A stretch of DNA of 64,000 nt from PRO6 sp035565775 (GCA_035565775.1 DATMRW010000021.1:248001-312000), one strand, 5' to 3'; positions 1-9,453 are shown, counted from the first letter of the stretch. Notes: generated by a model not told the origin, from the sequence alone. Numbers and translations: made by a program.

Positions 1-1
1 G

Positions 2-844
2 ACCGCGGAAGGCGCGGCGCAGATGCGCAAGGTCGTCGTCGACCAGATCGAGGCGCTGGCCGAGCTCAACCGCATCGTCGCCCGCCACGGCCATGGCCTC
101 GACGTCGCCGCCCCCGCTGCCCGCAGCATGCCGGTCCGCGAGGAAGAGATGAAGGTCGCCTCCGGCAATGGCCGCGCCAGCAGCGTCGCCGCCCGCCCGG
201 CCCCCGCGCCCGCCGCGGCTCCGCGCCAGCGCGAGAGCGGCAGCGCCGCCGTGCTGCCGCAGCCGATGATCGGCCCGATGCCGGCCCCGCGCCGGACCGA
301 GCCTACGGCCGCGCCGGTGACCATGGCCACGACGGCGACGCCGCCGATGACCGTGCCGTCGGCCACGCCGGCCGCGGTCAAGGAGCAGGCCGGCGACGGC
401 TGGCTGTCCGATCTGCTCGGCCGCGCCGAGTCCGACGACGACAGCTATGACGCGCCGCGCCCTGCGCGCCGCATCGAGCAGGCCGCCGTCGCCGTCAGCA
501 CCGCGGACAATCCGCTGGAGACGCTGGCGCTCGACGTCACCCGCCTGATGAAGACCGACGTCGCCGCCGAGATGTGGGACCACTACCAGCGGGGCGAGAA
601 CAACGCCTTCAGCAAGCGGCTCTACACCCCGGCCGGCCAGAAGGCCTATGACGAGGTGGCGCGCAAGTATCGCAACGACCGCGCCTTCAAGCAGACCGTC
701 GATCGCTACATCATCGAGTTCGAGCGGCTGCTGGACGAGGTGGTGCGCAGCGAGAACGGCAACGCCATGCTCGGCAAGCACCTCGGCTCGGAGACGGGCA
801 TGGTCTACACCCTGCTCGCCCACGCTATCGGGCGGCTGGCCTGA
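2..844 (+). CDS. C-terminal part of a large Ala/Pro-rich protein (5'-truncated)
   Basis: The reading frame is open to the first bases of the window, so the start lies upstream; the ATG at 23 is probably internal. What is visible is a short helical stretch (KVVVDQIEALAELNRIV), then about 100 residues of Ala/Pro/Arg-rich low-complexity linker, then a compact charged C-terminal region of about 100 residues (KTDVAAEMWDHYQRGENN onward) that looks folded and helical. I do not recognise a catalytic family. The layout of coiled coil, disordered linker and conserved C-terminal module resembles large scaffold-like proteins of this bacterial group, but that is only an impression. A strong hairpin terminator follows the stop codon. 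Confidence 0.6.
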   Translation, partial: TAEGAAQMRKVVVDQIEALAELNRIVARHGHGLDVAAPAARSMPVREEEMKVASGNGRASSVAARPAPAPAAAPRQRESGSAAVLPQPMIGPMPAPRRTEPTAAPVTMATTATPPMTVPSATPAAVKEQAGDGWLSDLLGRAESDDDSYDAPRPARRIEQAAVAVSTADNPLETLALDVTRLMKTDVAAEMWDHYQRGENNAFSKRLYTPAGQKAYDEVARKYRNDRAFKQTVDRYIIEFERLLDEVVRSENGNAMLGKHLGSETGMVYTLLAHAIGRLA

Positions 845-876
845 CAGCCAGCCGCACGCCGCAGGCACCAACGCAT

Positions 877-909
877 AAAAAAAGCGGGAGCATTTGCTCC
901 CGCTTTTTT
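877..909. terminator. Bidirectional intrinsic terminator
   Basis: An 8-bp perfect stem (gcgggagc / gctcccgc) with the 4-nt loop attt is flanked by A7 on the left and T6 on the right. It can therefore end both the plus-strand gene stopping at 844 and the minus-strand mla operon stopping at 961. Confidence 0.9.
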
Positions 910-960
910 GTTTCTGGCTTTGGTTCCCGGCAGCTGCGCGCCGACTTGAGCGAGAACCGA

Positions 961-1857
961 TCAGCGCCGCGGCTGCTGTACCGTGCTCTGGCTCGGCCCG
1001 AACAGAATGCGGGTCGGGTTGCGGTCAAAATTGTTCACCGCGCGGCTGATATCCAGCAAGGTGCGGCGGCCTTCGGTTATCAGCGCGCCCGAACGGCGGT
1101 CAAAGTTCTCGGCCAGTTCGCGGATCGACCTCACAGCCGGCACAAGCTCGCCGCCGGTCTTGCCGCCGGTAAGAACGCTGAGGCCGAGCATCACATCATC
1201 AGCCTTGCCCATCACGCCATCGGCCTTACCCATCACGCCATCGATCTTGCCCATGACGCTGTCGGCCTTCGCCATGACGTTGCCGGTGTTCTTGACGATC
1301 ACCTCGATGTTCTCCGAGCTTTTGCTCAGGGTCTGGGTGAAAGCCTCGATGTTCTTGATCGAGTTGCGCAAGGCCATGCGGTTCTCGTCGACCAGCTTGT
1401 TGACGTTCTGCAGGGTCGCGCGCATCGCATCCATCACGTCCTGGCCGCGATGCGGATCGGCCATCAGGGTCGGCAGGCCGCCCTCGCCGACGCTGACCTC
1501 GGCGGCATCGACCGAGCCGCCCTTGAGGGCAACCGCGGGAATGCCGGTCAGGCCCTGGAACTCGAGGCCGACCGCGGTGTCGCTGCGTATCGGCGCGCCT
1601 TGGTCAACCATCGCCATCACCACGACGCGGCGCGGGTTGTCGATCTTCACCTTGGTGACTTCGCCGATGCGGATGCCGTTGAAGGTCACGCTCGCGCCAT
1701 TGCGCAGGCCGGAGGCCGAGCCCTCGAAGATGATCTGCAGCGGCGTCCTGAGCTTAGTGGAGTGGAGGCTCTGGAACCACATCACGAAGCCGAAGCCCGC
1801 CGCCAGCACGGCCAGCGTGAAGGCCCCGATCAGAGTGTAGTTGGCTCTCGTTTCCAT
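961..1857 (-). CDS. mlaD: MlaD-type MCE-domain lipid transport protein
   Basis: Substrate-binding component of an Mla-type ABC system that moves phospholipids between the outer and inner membranes. One N-terminal membrane helix (about residues 8-28, TLIGAFTLAVLAAGFGFVMW) is followed by a single MCE domain (about 38-115, with GLRNGASVTFNGIRIGEV) and a long helical C-terminal part. At about residues 195-222 the helix holds four near-identical 7-residue units of the type VMGKADG, encoded by 21-nt DNA repeats. The start METRANYTLIG at 1857 is preferred over an upstream ATG because it sits directly before the membrane helix. It is the last gene of the minus-strand operon mlaE-mlaF-mlaD. Confidence 0.9.
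   Translation of the reverse strand: METRANYTLIGAFTLAVLAAGFGFVMWFQSLHSTKLRTPLQIIFEGSASGLRNGASVTFNGIRIGEVTKVKIDNPRRVVVMAMVDQGAPIRSDTAVGLEFQGLTGIPAVALKGGSVDAAEVSVGEGGLPTLMADPHRGQDVMDAMRATLQNVNKLVDENRMALRNSIKNIEAFTQTLSKSSENIEVIVKNTGNVMAKADSVMGKIDGVMGKADGVMGKADDVMLGLSVLTGGKTGGELVPAVRSIRELAENFDRRSGALITEGRRTLLDISRAVNNFDRNPTRILFGPSQSTVQQPRR
1192..1275 (-). repeat. Four 21-nt tandem repeats inside mlaD
   Basis: Four adjacent 21-nt units (1192-1212, 1213-1233, 1234-1254, 1255-1275) each encode a variant of the heptad VMGKADG. Units 2 and 3 differ at only two positions, which indicates recent duplication. The repeats extend the predicted C-terminal coiled coil of MlaD. Confidence 0.85.
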
Positions 1858-1879
1858 CAGCACATCTCCAGCACTTCTG

Positions 1880-2659
1880 TCACGCAACCTGCGCGGTGAC
1901 AGCCCGCGCGCGTTTACCGTGGAAATAAGCCCGCATCCACGGCTGTTGCGATGCCTGCATGTCTTCCATTGTCCCTGCGGCCATCACCTTGCCCTCACCG
2001 AGCACCGCGATGCGATCGCAGGCCGTGTGCAGGCTGTCGAGATCATGCGTCACCATGAACACGGTGAGGCCGAGCGTCCGCTGCAGGGTGCGGACGAGAT
2101 CGTCGAAATCTCCGGCGCCGATCGGATCGAGGCCGGAGGTCGGCTCGTCAAGAAACACGATATCGGGGTCGAGCGCCAGCGCGCGCGCCAGAGCGACGCG
2201 CTTGATCATGCCGCCCGACAGCTCGGAGGGCATGCGATCGGCGATCTCGGGCTTGAGGCCGACCATGGTCAGCTTGGCCGCGGTGATCTCGTCGCGCAGC
2301 CGCTGCGAGATGTTGAGATATTCGCGCATCGGAAACTGGATGTTCTCGCGCACCGAGAGCGAGGAAAACAGCGCGCCGTGCTGGAACAGGATGCCCCAGC
2401 GGCGCTCGATGCCCTTGCGCGTCTCGGCGCTGGCCTTGTCGAGATCGGTGCCGAACACCCTGATCGTGCCGCGCTGCTTCGGCACGAGGCCGATGATCGT
2501 GCGCATCAGCACCGACTTGCCGGCGCCGGAGGCGCCGACGAACCCCAAAATCTCGCCCGCGCGCACATCGAGGTCGAGGCCGTCCAGCACTTTCGACGAT
2601 CCGAACCGGACCGACAGATCGCGCACGCTGATGATTGCCTCGTCAGGCCGGTCCAGCAT
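1880..2659 (-). CDS. mlaF: MlaF-type ABC transporter ATPase
   Basis: ATP-hydrolysing subunit of the Mla lipid transporter, on the cytoplasmic side of the inner membrane. Walker A GASGAGKS is near residue 40, the ABC signature LSGGM(I)KRVALARAL near 145, Walker B DIVFLDEPTSGLDP near 165, and the H-loop VTHD near 200. The modified signature LSGGMIKR rather than LSGGQ is typical of this family. About 259 residues from MLDRPDEAIISV. An upstream ATG exists inside mlaE, but the start at 2659 lies one base past the mlaE stop, as expected for a tightly coupled operon. Confidence 0.92.
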   Translation of the reverse strand: MLDRPDEAIISVRDLSVRFGSSKVLDGLDLDVRAGEILGFVGASGAGKSVLMRTIIGLVPKQRGTIRVFGTDLDKASAETRKGIERRWGILFQHGALFSSLSVRENIQFPMREYLNISQRLRDEITAAKLTMVGLKPEIADRMPSELSGGMIKRVALARALALDPDIVFLDEPTSGLDPIGAGDFDDLVRTLQRTLGLTVFMVTHDLDSLHTACDRIAVLGEGKVMAAGTMEDMQASQQPWMRAYFHGKRARAVTAQVA

Positions 2660-2660
2660 C

Positions 2661-3794
2661 TCAGATCCCCATCGACGCGAACAGGATCGCGAACAGGCCA
2701 TCCATCACGATGACGAAGAAAATGCCCTTCACCACCGATGACGTGGTGTGCTGGCCGAGCGACTCCGCGCTGCCGCGCACCGCCAGCCCCTCGATGCAGG
2801 CGACGATGCCGATCACCACCGCCATCACCGGCGCCTTGATCATGCCGACGATGAAGTGATCGATCGAAATCGCGTCGCGCAGGCGCGTCAAAAACGCCTC
2901 GGGATCGACGCCGCCATAGAGCCAGGCGACGATGCCGCCGCCATAGAGCGCCGCCATGCCGCCGAGAAAGGTCAGAGCCGGCACGGCAATGGTGAGCGCG
3001 AGCAGGCGCGGCAGGATCAGCACTTCCACCGGATCGACGCCCATGGTGCGCATCGCGTCGACTTCCTCGCGCATCTTCATCGAGCCGAGCTCGGCGGTGT
3101 AGGCGCTGCCCGAGCGGCCGGCCACCATGATGGCGACGAGGAGGACGCCGATCTCGCGCAGCACGAGGACGCCGAGCATGTCGACGACGAAGACGTCGGC
3201 GCCGAACTTGCGGAAGTGAAAGATGCCCTGCTGGGCGATGATCGCGCCGACCAGAAAGGTGATCAGCACGACGATGGGCACCGCGCGCCAGCCGACCTGC
3301 TCGAGATGATGCACCGTCGAGGTCAGCCGGAAATGGCTGGGATGGATGATGACGCGAAACGCCGACACCATCACCGCGCCGATCATGTTCAAAAGGCCGA
3401 CGAGGGTTTCGCGCATCTGCACGACGCCGCGGCCGACATTGTTCAGCGTGCCGACGATCGCGCCAACGCGCTTTTCCGCTGGCACCTTGCCGCTGACCCG
3501 GCGCACCTCGCCGACGAGATCGGCATAGTCGGCGGACAGGCCGGCGATTTCCGGCGCATGGCCGCCGGAGGAAAAATTGCGGCGCAGCCGCTCGATCAGC
3601 CAAGCGCCAAAAGTATCGAGCCGGGAAACCTGAGATACATCGATGCGCACGCCGGAGCGCTGGCCGGCCTGCATTTCCGCATCCTGCACGACCTTTTCGA
3701 GATCGGCCGCGTGGCGGGCAATCCAGGAGCCCTGCGCTCGCAGAACCAATGCCCCGCCCTCGACCGTCCGCTCCAGTATCGGCCTGCGATCCAA
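2661..3794 (-). CDS. mlaE: MlaE-type permease with N-terminal STAS (MlaB-like) domain
   Basis: Inner-membrane permease of the Mla phospholipid transporter. Residues 1-110 form a soluble STAS-like domain (VRIDVSQVSRLDTFGAWLI), equivalent to the separate MlaB protein of Escherichia coli. The rest is the MlaE membrane domain, with about five hydrophobic helices and the conserved stretch ELGSMKMREEVDAMRTMGVDPV, a coupling helix for the ATPase. The fusion explains why no mlaB gene is present. First gene of the operon; the promoter should lie in 3795-4000. Confidence 0.92.
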   Translation of the reverse strand: MDRRPILERTVEGGALVLRAQGSWIARHAADLEKVVQDAEMQAGQRSGVRIDVSQVSRLDTFGAWLIERLRRNFSSGGHAPEIAGLSADYADLVGEVRRVSGKVPAEKRVGAIVGTLNNVGRGVVQMRETLVGLLNMIGAVMVSAFRVIIHPSHFRLTSTVHHLEQVGWRAVPIVVLITFLVGAIIAQQGIFHFRKFGADVFVVDMLGVLVLREIGVLLVAIMVAGRSGSAYTAELGSMKMREEVDAMRTMGVDPVEVLILPRLLALTIAVPALTFLGGMAALYGGGIVAWLYGGVDPEAFLTRLRDAISIDHFIVGMIKAPVMAVVIGIVACIEGLAVRGSAESLGQHTTSSVVKGIFFVIVMDGLFAILFASMGI

Positions 3795-4100
3795 GTTCCA
3801 ACTCCTTACGCGCCGCGCATTCTGCCGGGCGTTATAAAGCCTTGATCTGGCTGGATTGATCAGCGCGCTCGAGGCGATGACTCCGTCCTGTTATAGGTGA
3901 TGTTTCCTTAACAGGAACTCATCAATGCGCCATATCAACGCGCAATGGCACCGTGGAATGGGCGGTCATAAATTCCCGCACGGCGGAGCTTTTTACCACC
4001 ATAATCTGTGATTTGGCCGCAATGTGGCTCAATTCGCAACCATTCGTCGCAGACCTGCCATGCGATAGGCTCCTCGCCGCTCGGATTGCATGAGGGACAT
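3795..4100. other. Intergenic region between mlaE and an MFS gene
   Basis: 306 bases without a convincing gene. It should contain the promoter of the minus-strand mla operon near 3800-3900 and the 3' flank of the MFS gene that ends at 4101. Short open frames here have no plausible protein character. No clear hairpin with a T-run and no TTGA-N6-TCAA palindrome was seen. Confidence 0.5.
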
Positions 4101-5300
4101 TCATGGCGCTGCGTCCACCGGCACGCCGAGCTTGTCGTTCGCGGCCAGCAGGAGCACGCCGCCGAGCCCCGCCATCACCGCCATCAGAAAATAGACGCTG
4201 GCGCCCCACTGCGCATAGACGAGCCCGGTGAGCACCGCCGCCGCGCTCGACACGCCGCCGGTGGCAGCGACGAGAAGGCCCTGCGCGCTCGCCATGATCT
4301 GGCCGGGCACCAGTCTGGACAGCAGCCCCATGGTGCCGAGCAGCGTCGCGCCAAAAGTCAGGCCATGCAGCAGTTGCACCAGCGCCAGCGAAGCCAGTGG
4401 CGGCTCCAGCGCGGTGACGCTCCAGCGCAGCACTCCGGCGGCCGCGCCGATCACGATCAGCGCGGCCGGCGACCACGGCAGGCGCGGCGACCATGCGAAC
4501 AGCACGATCTCGGCAATCACGCCCAGCGCCCACAGCCCGGCAATGGTGAGGCCGCCAAAACCCTCGCCGCGCCAGGCAATCGAGGCGAAGGTGTAATAGG
4601 CGGCATGGCTGCCCTGGATTAGCGCCGCAGCGGCAATGACAGCGAGAAAGCCGCGATGGCGCAGCAAAGCGCCGGCACGTATCGCGGGACGCGGCGCATC
4701 GCCTGATTTCGTCCCCACCGGATCGAGCGGGCGCAGGCCGAGGCTGACCAGCGCGCCGAGCAGCGCAGTGCCCGCGATCACCCAGATGAGATGAACCGGC
4801 GCGATCCATTCGACCAGCGCGCCGCAGGCCAGCGCGCCGGCCACGAACGCCGCCGAGCCCCAGAGCCGCACCGGGCCGAAGTCGAGCCGATAACGCTGCA
4901 CCGCCTTCAGCGCATAGGCATCGGCAAGCGGCACCATCGGCGTCCAGACGCAGGCGGTCGCGATGTAGATCGCGAGCACCAGCAGCGGCAGCCGCGCGAC
5001 GCCAAGCACGAAAAAGCCGAGCGCGGTGAGAAACGCGATCGCGATCAAGGCCCGATGCAGCGCCGCGTAGCGCTCCACGCCGTGGGTGACGAACGGCAGC
5101 ACGGTGAAGCGCGTCAGCGACGGGACCGCGACGATCACCCCGATCCACCCCGGTTCGAGCCCGATGGCGGCAAGCCAGACCGGGAAAAACGGCAAGTGGG
5201 TACCGACCAGCCCGAAGACCGCGCCATAAAACGCCGCCAGCCGCCCTGCGAGCTGGTGAGGCGCTTGCGAAGGGACCGGGTTTTGTGATTCCAAAGGCAT
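4101..5300 (-). CDS. MFS transporter, phenylpropionate-permease-like (HcaT type)
   Basis: Integral membrane carrier of 399 residues with about 12 hydrophobic helices. The N-terminal GAVFGLVGTHLPFFPVWLAA and the RLWGSAAFVAGALACG segment in the middle match the PPP/MFS_1-like family that includes HcaT and sugar-proton symporters. The substrate cannot be read from sequence. A monocistronic minus-strand gene; the next gene upstream is divergent. Confidence 0.8.
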   Translation of the reverse strand: MPLESQNPVPSQAPHQLAGRLAAFYGAVFGLVGTHLPFFPVWLAAIGLEPGWIGVIVAVPSLTRFTVLPFVTHGVERYAALHRALIAIAFLTALGFFVLGVARLPLLVLAIYIATACVWTPMVPLADAYALKAVQRYRLDFGPVRLWGSAAFVAGALACGALVEWIAPVHLIWVIAGTALLGALVSLGLRPLDPVGTKSGDAPRPAIRAGALLRHRGFLAVIAAAALIQGSHAAYYTFASIAWRGEGFGGLTIAGLWALGVIAEIVLFAWSPRLPWSPAALIVIGAAAGVLRWSVTALEPPLASLALVQLLHGLTFGATLLGTMGLLSRLVPGQIMASAQGLLVAATGGVSSAAAVLTGLVYAQWGASVYFLMAVMAGLGGVLLLAANDKLGVPVDAAP

Positions 5301-5380
5301 CAGAATGAGTCAGGAATGATTCGTTGTGGATTCATTGACGGCCGAGCGTAATGCACGCCGATTTGCGCGACGAGAGCAGG

Positions 5381-6595
5381 ATGGCCGAGACAGCAATCGC
5401 CCTAACACCTTCCCAGCCGCCGGCCTCGCCCGCTGAGGGTGAATTCGAGGCAATCCTCAGCGTTTTTTCCGAAACCGCGCGCGGCCGCTGGTTTCTCGAC
5501 GAATACACCCGGCGCAATCGCAATGCCGACACCACGATGGTGCTGGATGCGGTAACGCGGCTCGAGGCGGCGATGGCCAAGCAGCAGGCCGACCGCCGGA
5601 TGCGCGACCTGCTCGAAGACCTCGCGGACATCGCCAGCGAAGCGCGCTCATCCATCGCGGAGGCCACCCAGGGCCCCGGCGCAACCAATCTCGCCGAACC
5701 GGCCCGGCGCGGCACGCGCGCCATTCGCGAAATCACCTGGACGCTGCGCGAGTGCGGCCTCGACAGCGATCTCTGCGATGAAGTCGACATGCAGATCGAC
5801 GCGATCGACCGCGCTTTCGACCGGGTGATCGCGGCCGACCAGCGCGGCACGATCATCGCCATTTTGCAGCAGCTCACCCTGCAGATCGAGACGCTCAGCG
5901 CCGAGCAGGAAGCTCTTCTCAACGACGAGCCGGGCGAGACCGGGGATTCCGTCGCCGCGCCGGCCCCGGCCGCAGCAACGGTCACACCGCTCACCATCGT
6001 CCCTGCGCCGCGCCCGGCCGCTGCAACGCCTGCGCCAAAGAGCAGGGTCGAGGAGCGTGAGCCCGCGCCTGCAAGCCCGCCTCCGGCAATCGCGATGGAG
6101 ACGCGCCCGGCGGCAGCCGCCAGCATCATCGATGCCCCGCGACCGGCACGCGAGGTTTTTTCGCGCACCGACGCGCCCAAGCTCGACGCTCCCAAGCCCG
6201 TCGCTCCCAAGCCCGTCGCTGTTGCCGCGCGCGAAGCCCAGCCCTGCAATCGCGATTTGCCGGCGGCCTCCCAGCCGATGGCGCGCGAACGGGCAGCGAT
6301 CAGCCATGACGCCCCGTTGGCGGCAACGCCGGCGCCTGCCCTCGCCGCAACGCTGCAGGCACAGAGCATCGTGCCGCCCCGCGAGCGCGCGATTGAAATC
6401 CCCGCGGCGATGCCGGAGCCGGCCGCCCCGCTGGCAGCGAAGCCGCAGCAGGTTCCGGCCCCCTCGCACGCCGGTTCGCTCGGCGCAGCGCTGGTTGCAA
6501 ACGGCGTCGTTTCACTGGCCGAGCCGCGCCGCGCCGATCCCCTCACCGCGTTCGCGCGGATGAGCCAGGCGGAAAGAGTCGCGTTCTTTTCCTGA
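5381..6595 (+). CDS. Hypothetical protein with helical N-terminus and Pro/Ala/Lys-rich tail
   Basis: No family recognised. Residues about 15-190 look folded and mostly helical (EGEFEAILSVFSETARGRWF; later DEVDMQIDAIDRAFDRVI). Residues about 200-360 are low complexity, Ala/Pro-rich, with a short repeat of the type APKPV at 6175-6225. The extreme C-terminus, DPLTAFARMSQAERVAFFS, is compact and may be a docking peptide. The start is uncertain: an ATG at 5351 would add ten residues, and 5381 reads MAETAIALTP. Composition suggests a cytoplasmic scaffold or regulator; no function is assigned. Confidence 0.7.
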   Translation: MAETAIALTPSQPPASPAEGEFEAILSVFSETARGRWFLDEYTRRNRNADTTMVLDAVTRLEAAMAKQQADRRMRDLLEDLADIASEARSSIAEATQGPGATNLAEPARRGTRAIREITWTLRECGLDSDLCDEVDMQIDAIDRAFDRVIAADQRGTIIAILQQLTLQIETLSAEQEALLNDEPGETGDSVAAPAPAAATVTPLTIVPAPRPAAATPAPKSRVEEREPAPASPPPAIAMETRPAAAASIIDAPRPAREVFSRTDAPKLDAPKPVAPKPVAVAAREAQPCNRDLPAASQPMARERAAISHDAPLAATPAPALAATLQAQSIVPPRERAIEIPAAMPEPAAPLAAKPQQVPAPSHAGSLGAALVANGVVSLAEPRRADPLTAFARMSQAERVAFFS

Positions 6596-6800
6596 GCGCA
6601 TCGGCAGCCGCAGGCAATTGCAACGTTGAGGCGAGATCGCTTCAACGCGATCAACTGCACGCGCTCGCCTGCCCTCAAGACATGGCTTAATCCCGCCGCA
6701 GCCATTTCAAATTGCTAGAATTCATGTCTATCTGGCTCATCCGGCGCAAAATATCCGTTTGTGCCGAGCTTTCTAGTAAACATGCTGAGGAGCGAACGGG

Positions 6801-7283
6801 ATGTCGGTTGAGGGTTTTCTTTGCCAGGCGATCGAACTTGCGAAGGACAACATTCGCGAGGGCGGACGGCCGTTCGCGGCCGTCGTCGTCAAGGACGGCA
6901 AGGTGATTGCGACCGGCGTCAATGAAATGCATCGCAGCAACGACCCGACCGATCACGCCGAGCTGGTTGCGCTGAAGAAGGCGACACGCGCCCTCGGCAG
7001 CCCGCGCCTCGACGGCTGCGAGGTCTATGCCAGCGGCCATCCCTGCCCGATGTGCTATGCCGCAATGCGGCTGCTCGGCGTCAGCAGCGTCGCTCACGCC
7101 TATTCGCAGCAGGATGGCGAGCCATACGGCCTCTCGACCGCGCCGATTTATGCTGAAATGACCAGGCCCCTGAGCGAGGGCGCGATGAAGTTCGCGCACG
7201 TGCCGGTGCAGAGCGCCTCGTCCGAAAACATCTATGCGATGTGGGCCGAACAGAACAAACCCCGCGAAACACCCGCTACGTGA
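6801..7283 (+). CDS. Nucleoside / guanine deaminase family protein
   Basis: Zinc-dependent deaminase of the CDA superfamily, 160 residues, acting on a free base or nucleoside in the cytoplasm. The zinc and proton-shuttle motif HAE is at residues 52-54 and the paired cysteines PCPMC at 81-85. The overall pattern, with a C-terminal NIYAMWAEQN segment, is closest to guanine deaminase (GuaD-like) enzymes rather than TadA. A purine-rich GAGGAGCG site precedes the ATG. The gene overlaps the next one by GTGA, so the transporter may import or export a related substrate. Confidence 0.85.
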   Translation: MSVEGFLCQAIELAKDNIREGGRPFAAVVVKDGKVIATGVNEMHRSNDPTDHAELVALKKATRALGSPRLDGCEVYASGHPCPMCYAAMRLLGVSSVAHAYSQQDGEPYGLSTAPIYAEMTRPLSEGAMKFAHVPVQSASSENIYAMWAEQNKPRETPAT

Positions 7284-8518
7284 CCGAACCGGCCCGCTCC
7301 CCCCACGCCCCAAGCCGCGCGGCGCAGATCATTCTGCTCGCCGTCGTCGTTCTTGTCGGCCTCAACCTGCGCCCGTTCCTGACCGGCATTGGGCCGCTGG
7401 CGGGGCGGATCGCGGCCGATACTGGATTGAGTCTCAGCGGCCTCGCCTGGCTGACCCTGCTGCCGATGCTGCTGATGGGCGTCGGCGCCTTCCTTGGCCC
7501 GGCGATCCTCGGGCGCCTAGGGGCGCGCAGCGCCATTCTCGGCTCGCTCGTTCTGCTGACGCTGGGCTCCCTGCTGCGGCTGATCGCGACCGATGGGCTG
7601 TCGCTGATCGCCACGGCCGCGCTCTGCGGCATCGGCGTGGCGGTGATCCAGGCGATCTTCCCCGGCGTCATCAAGGAGCGCTTTCCGCTGCACGTCGCCG
7701 CGACGACCGGCCTCTATTCAGCATCGCTGATGGGCGGCGGCGCGTTCGGCGCACAGGCAACCCCGATCATCGCCGAATGGACCGGCAACTGGCACAGCGC
7801 GCTCGCATGGCTCGCAGTGCCCACCATCGCCGCCTTCGCGCTCGCCTTCGTCGCCCTGCCGCGCGGCAAGCGCGAGGTTCGCCGCCTGACGCCGGCAACC
7901 ACGTTCCTGCGCTATCCGCGCACCTGGCTGCTGATGATCTGCTTCGGCCTGATCAACGGCGGCTATGCCTCGCTGGTCGCCTGGCTCGCGCCCTACTACC
8001 AGTCGCTCGGCCTCTCGGAAACGGCCAGCGGCAGCCTCGTTGCGGTGATGTCGATCGCGCAGGCCGCCGCCGCGCTGACGGTGCCTATGCTCGCCGCAAG
8101 CCGCCTCGATCGCCGGCCGTGGCTCTTGATCACGCTCACGATGCAGGCGATCGGCTTCCTCGCCCTCGCCTACTGGCCGAACTTCCATCCGGTTCTCTGG
8201 ATCATCATCAGCGGCGCCGGCCTTGGCGGCAGCTTCGCGCTCTGCCTGATCGTCGGCCTCGACCATCTGCTCGATCCCGAACAGGCCGGCACGCTGAGCG
8301 CCGTGATGCAGGGCGGCTGCTTTCTGCTGACGTCGCTCGCGCCGTGGGGCACCGCAATCCTGCACCAGCACACCGGAACCTTCGTCACCGGCTGGCTGGC
8401 GCATCTCACCTGCGTCATCATCGTTGGCGTGCTGGCGCTGCGGCTTCACCCAAAGGGCTACCGCGACGCCATCCCGCTCTCCGCAAAGCCCGCAGCGATG
8501 GCCGCGGAAGCCGGCTGA
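7280..8518 (+). CDS. MFS transporter, CynX/NimT family
   Basis: About 412 residues with 12 predicted membrane helices. The stretch VGLNLRPFLTGIGPLAG near the N-terminus is characteristic of the cyanate / 2-nitroimidazole transporter family (CynX, NimT). The start is taken as GTG at 7280 because it overlaps the deaminase stop as GTGA and places the first helix near the N-terminus; an ATG at 7241 would lie inside the deaminase gene. Translational coupling to a deaminase suggests transport of a base or other small nitrogenous compound. The substrate is inferred only. Confidence 0.82.
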   Translation: MTEPARSPHAPSRAAQIILLAVVVLVGLNLRPFLTGIGPLAGRIAADTGLSLSGLAWLTLLPMLLMGVGAFLGPAILGRLGARSAILGSLVLLTLGSLLRLIATDGLSLIATAALCGIGVAVIQAIFPGVIKERFPLHVAATTGLYSASLMGGGAFGAQATPIIAEWTGNWHSALAWLAVPTIAAFALAFVALPRGKREVRRLTPATTFLRYPRTWLLMICFGLINGGYASLVAWLAPYYQSLGLSETASGSLVAVMSIAQAAAALTVPMLAASRLDRRPWLLITLTMQAIGFLALAYWPNFHPVLWIIISGAGLGGSFALCLIVGLDHLLDPEQAGTLSAVMQGGCFLLTSLAPWGTAILHQHTGTFVTGWLAHLTCVIIVGVLALRLHPKGYRDAIPLSAKPAAMAAEAG

Positions 8519-8536
8519 CGCAGTTTACGCCGCCGC

Positions 8537-9304
8537 TCAGTGCATCACCGAGCCGCCATCGACCACGAGCGTCTGGCCGGTGACGAAGCTGCTGTCGGCG
8601 GAGGCAAAGAACAGAAGAGCGCCGATCAGGTCATCCGGCATCGCATCGCGCTTGATCGCCCGCGTCGCGACATTCGTGGCGGCGACCGCCTGCCAGTCCG
8701 GGTGCGCCTGAACGTTGCTGCTCATCACCAGCCCTGGCGCAATCGCATTCACGCAGATGCCGAACTCGCCCAGCTCGCGCGCGACCGCGCGGGTGAGCGC
8801 GACAACCGCGCCTTTCGAGGTGACGTAGTGCAGCAACATCGGGCTGCCCTTGAACACGGTGCCGGACGAGATGTTGATGATCCGCCCGCCGCCCGCGCGC
8901 TTCATCGCCGGCGTCACCGCCTTGATCGCCTGCCACACGCCGCGGACATTGACCGACATCACGCGATCCCACTCCTCGACGTCGATCTCGTCAAAGCCCT
9001 TCATGCTCAGCGTGCCGAACACGCCCGCATTGTTGACCAGAATGTCGACGCTGCCGAAGGCGCGCTCCGCCTCCGCCACCATCGCATCGAGCGAGGCCTG
9101 GCGCGAGACATCGGCGATCGCCGCGACCGCCGTGCCGCCGCGAGCAACGATCTCGGCAACCGTCTCCTCCGGCAGCGACATGTCCGACACGCAGACCTTT
9201 GCGCCGGCCTCCGCGAGCGCGATGGCAAAGCTGCGGCCGATCCCCTGCGCGGCCCCCGTCACCAGTGCAACCTTGTTGTCGAGCCTGCGTGCGGTCGTCG
9301 TCAT
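8537..9304 (-). CDS. SDR family NAD(P)-dependent oxidoreductase
   Basis: Classical short-chain dehydrogenase of 255 residues. The cofactor motif TGAAQGIG is near residue 16, NNAG near 90, the catalytic Ser in NISSG near 143, and Tyr-Lys as YVTSK near 156-160. The end DGGSVMH is typical of the FabG-like group. Asp in CVSDM after the second beta strand favours NAD(H). The substrate is unknown; neighbours give no pathway. Confidence 0.9.
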   Translation of the reverse strand: MTTTARRLDNKVALVTGAAQGIGRSFAIALAEAGAKVCVSDMSLPEETVAEIVARGGTAVAAIADVSRQASLDAMVAEAERAFGSVDILVNNAGVFGTLSMKGFDEIDVEEWDRVMSVNVRGVWQAIKAVTPAMKRAGGGRIINISSGTVFKGSPMLLHYVTSKGAVVALTRAVARELGEFGICVNAIAPGLVMSSNVQAHPDWQAVAATNVATRAIKRDAMPDDLIGALLFFASADSSFVTGQTLVVDGGSVMH

Positions 9305-9453
9305 GATCGGTTCCTCGTCGGTCGGCGGGTGCTAGGCGTGTTCGTTATCAATCAACCACGCCACCCGTCAAACCCGAGGGCCGGTGTTTTGAGGAGCGGC
9401 ACCAAAGGGGGATGATGACGTTGATCCCCACCAACAGGATGCCGGGAGGACGC

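Noticed and set aside
2748..3845. 365-residue plus-strand frame
   Set aside because: Antisense to mlaE; extreme His/Asp/Arg content marks it as a shadow.
5332..6705. 457-residue open frame on the minus strand
   Set aside because: Antisense to the Pro/Ala-rich hypothetical gene; Ser/Ala/Arg-rich with no domain character.
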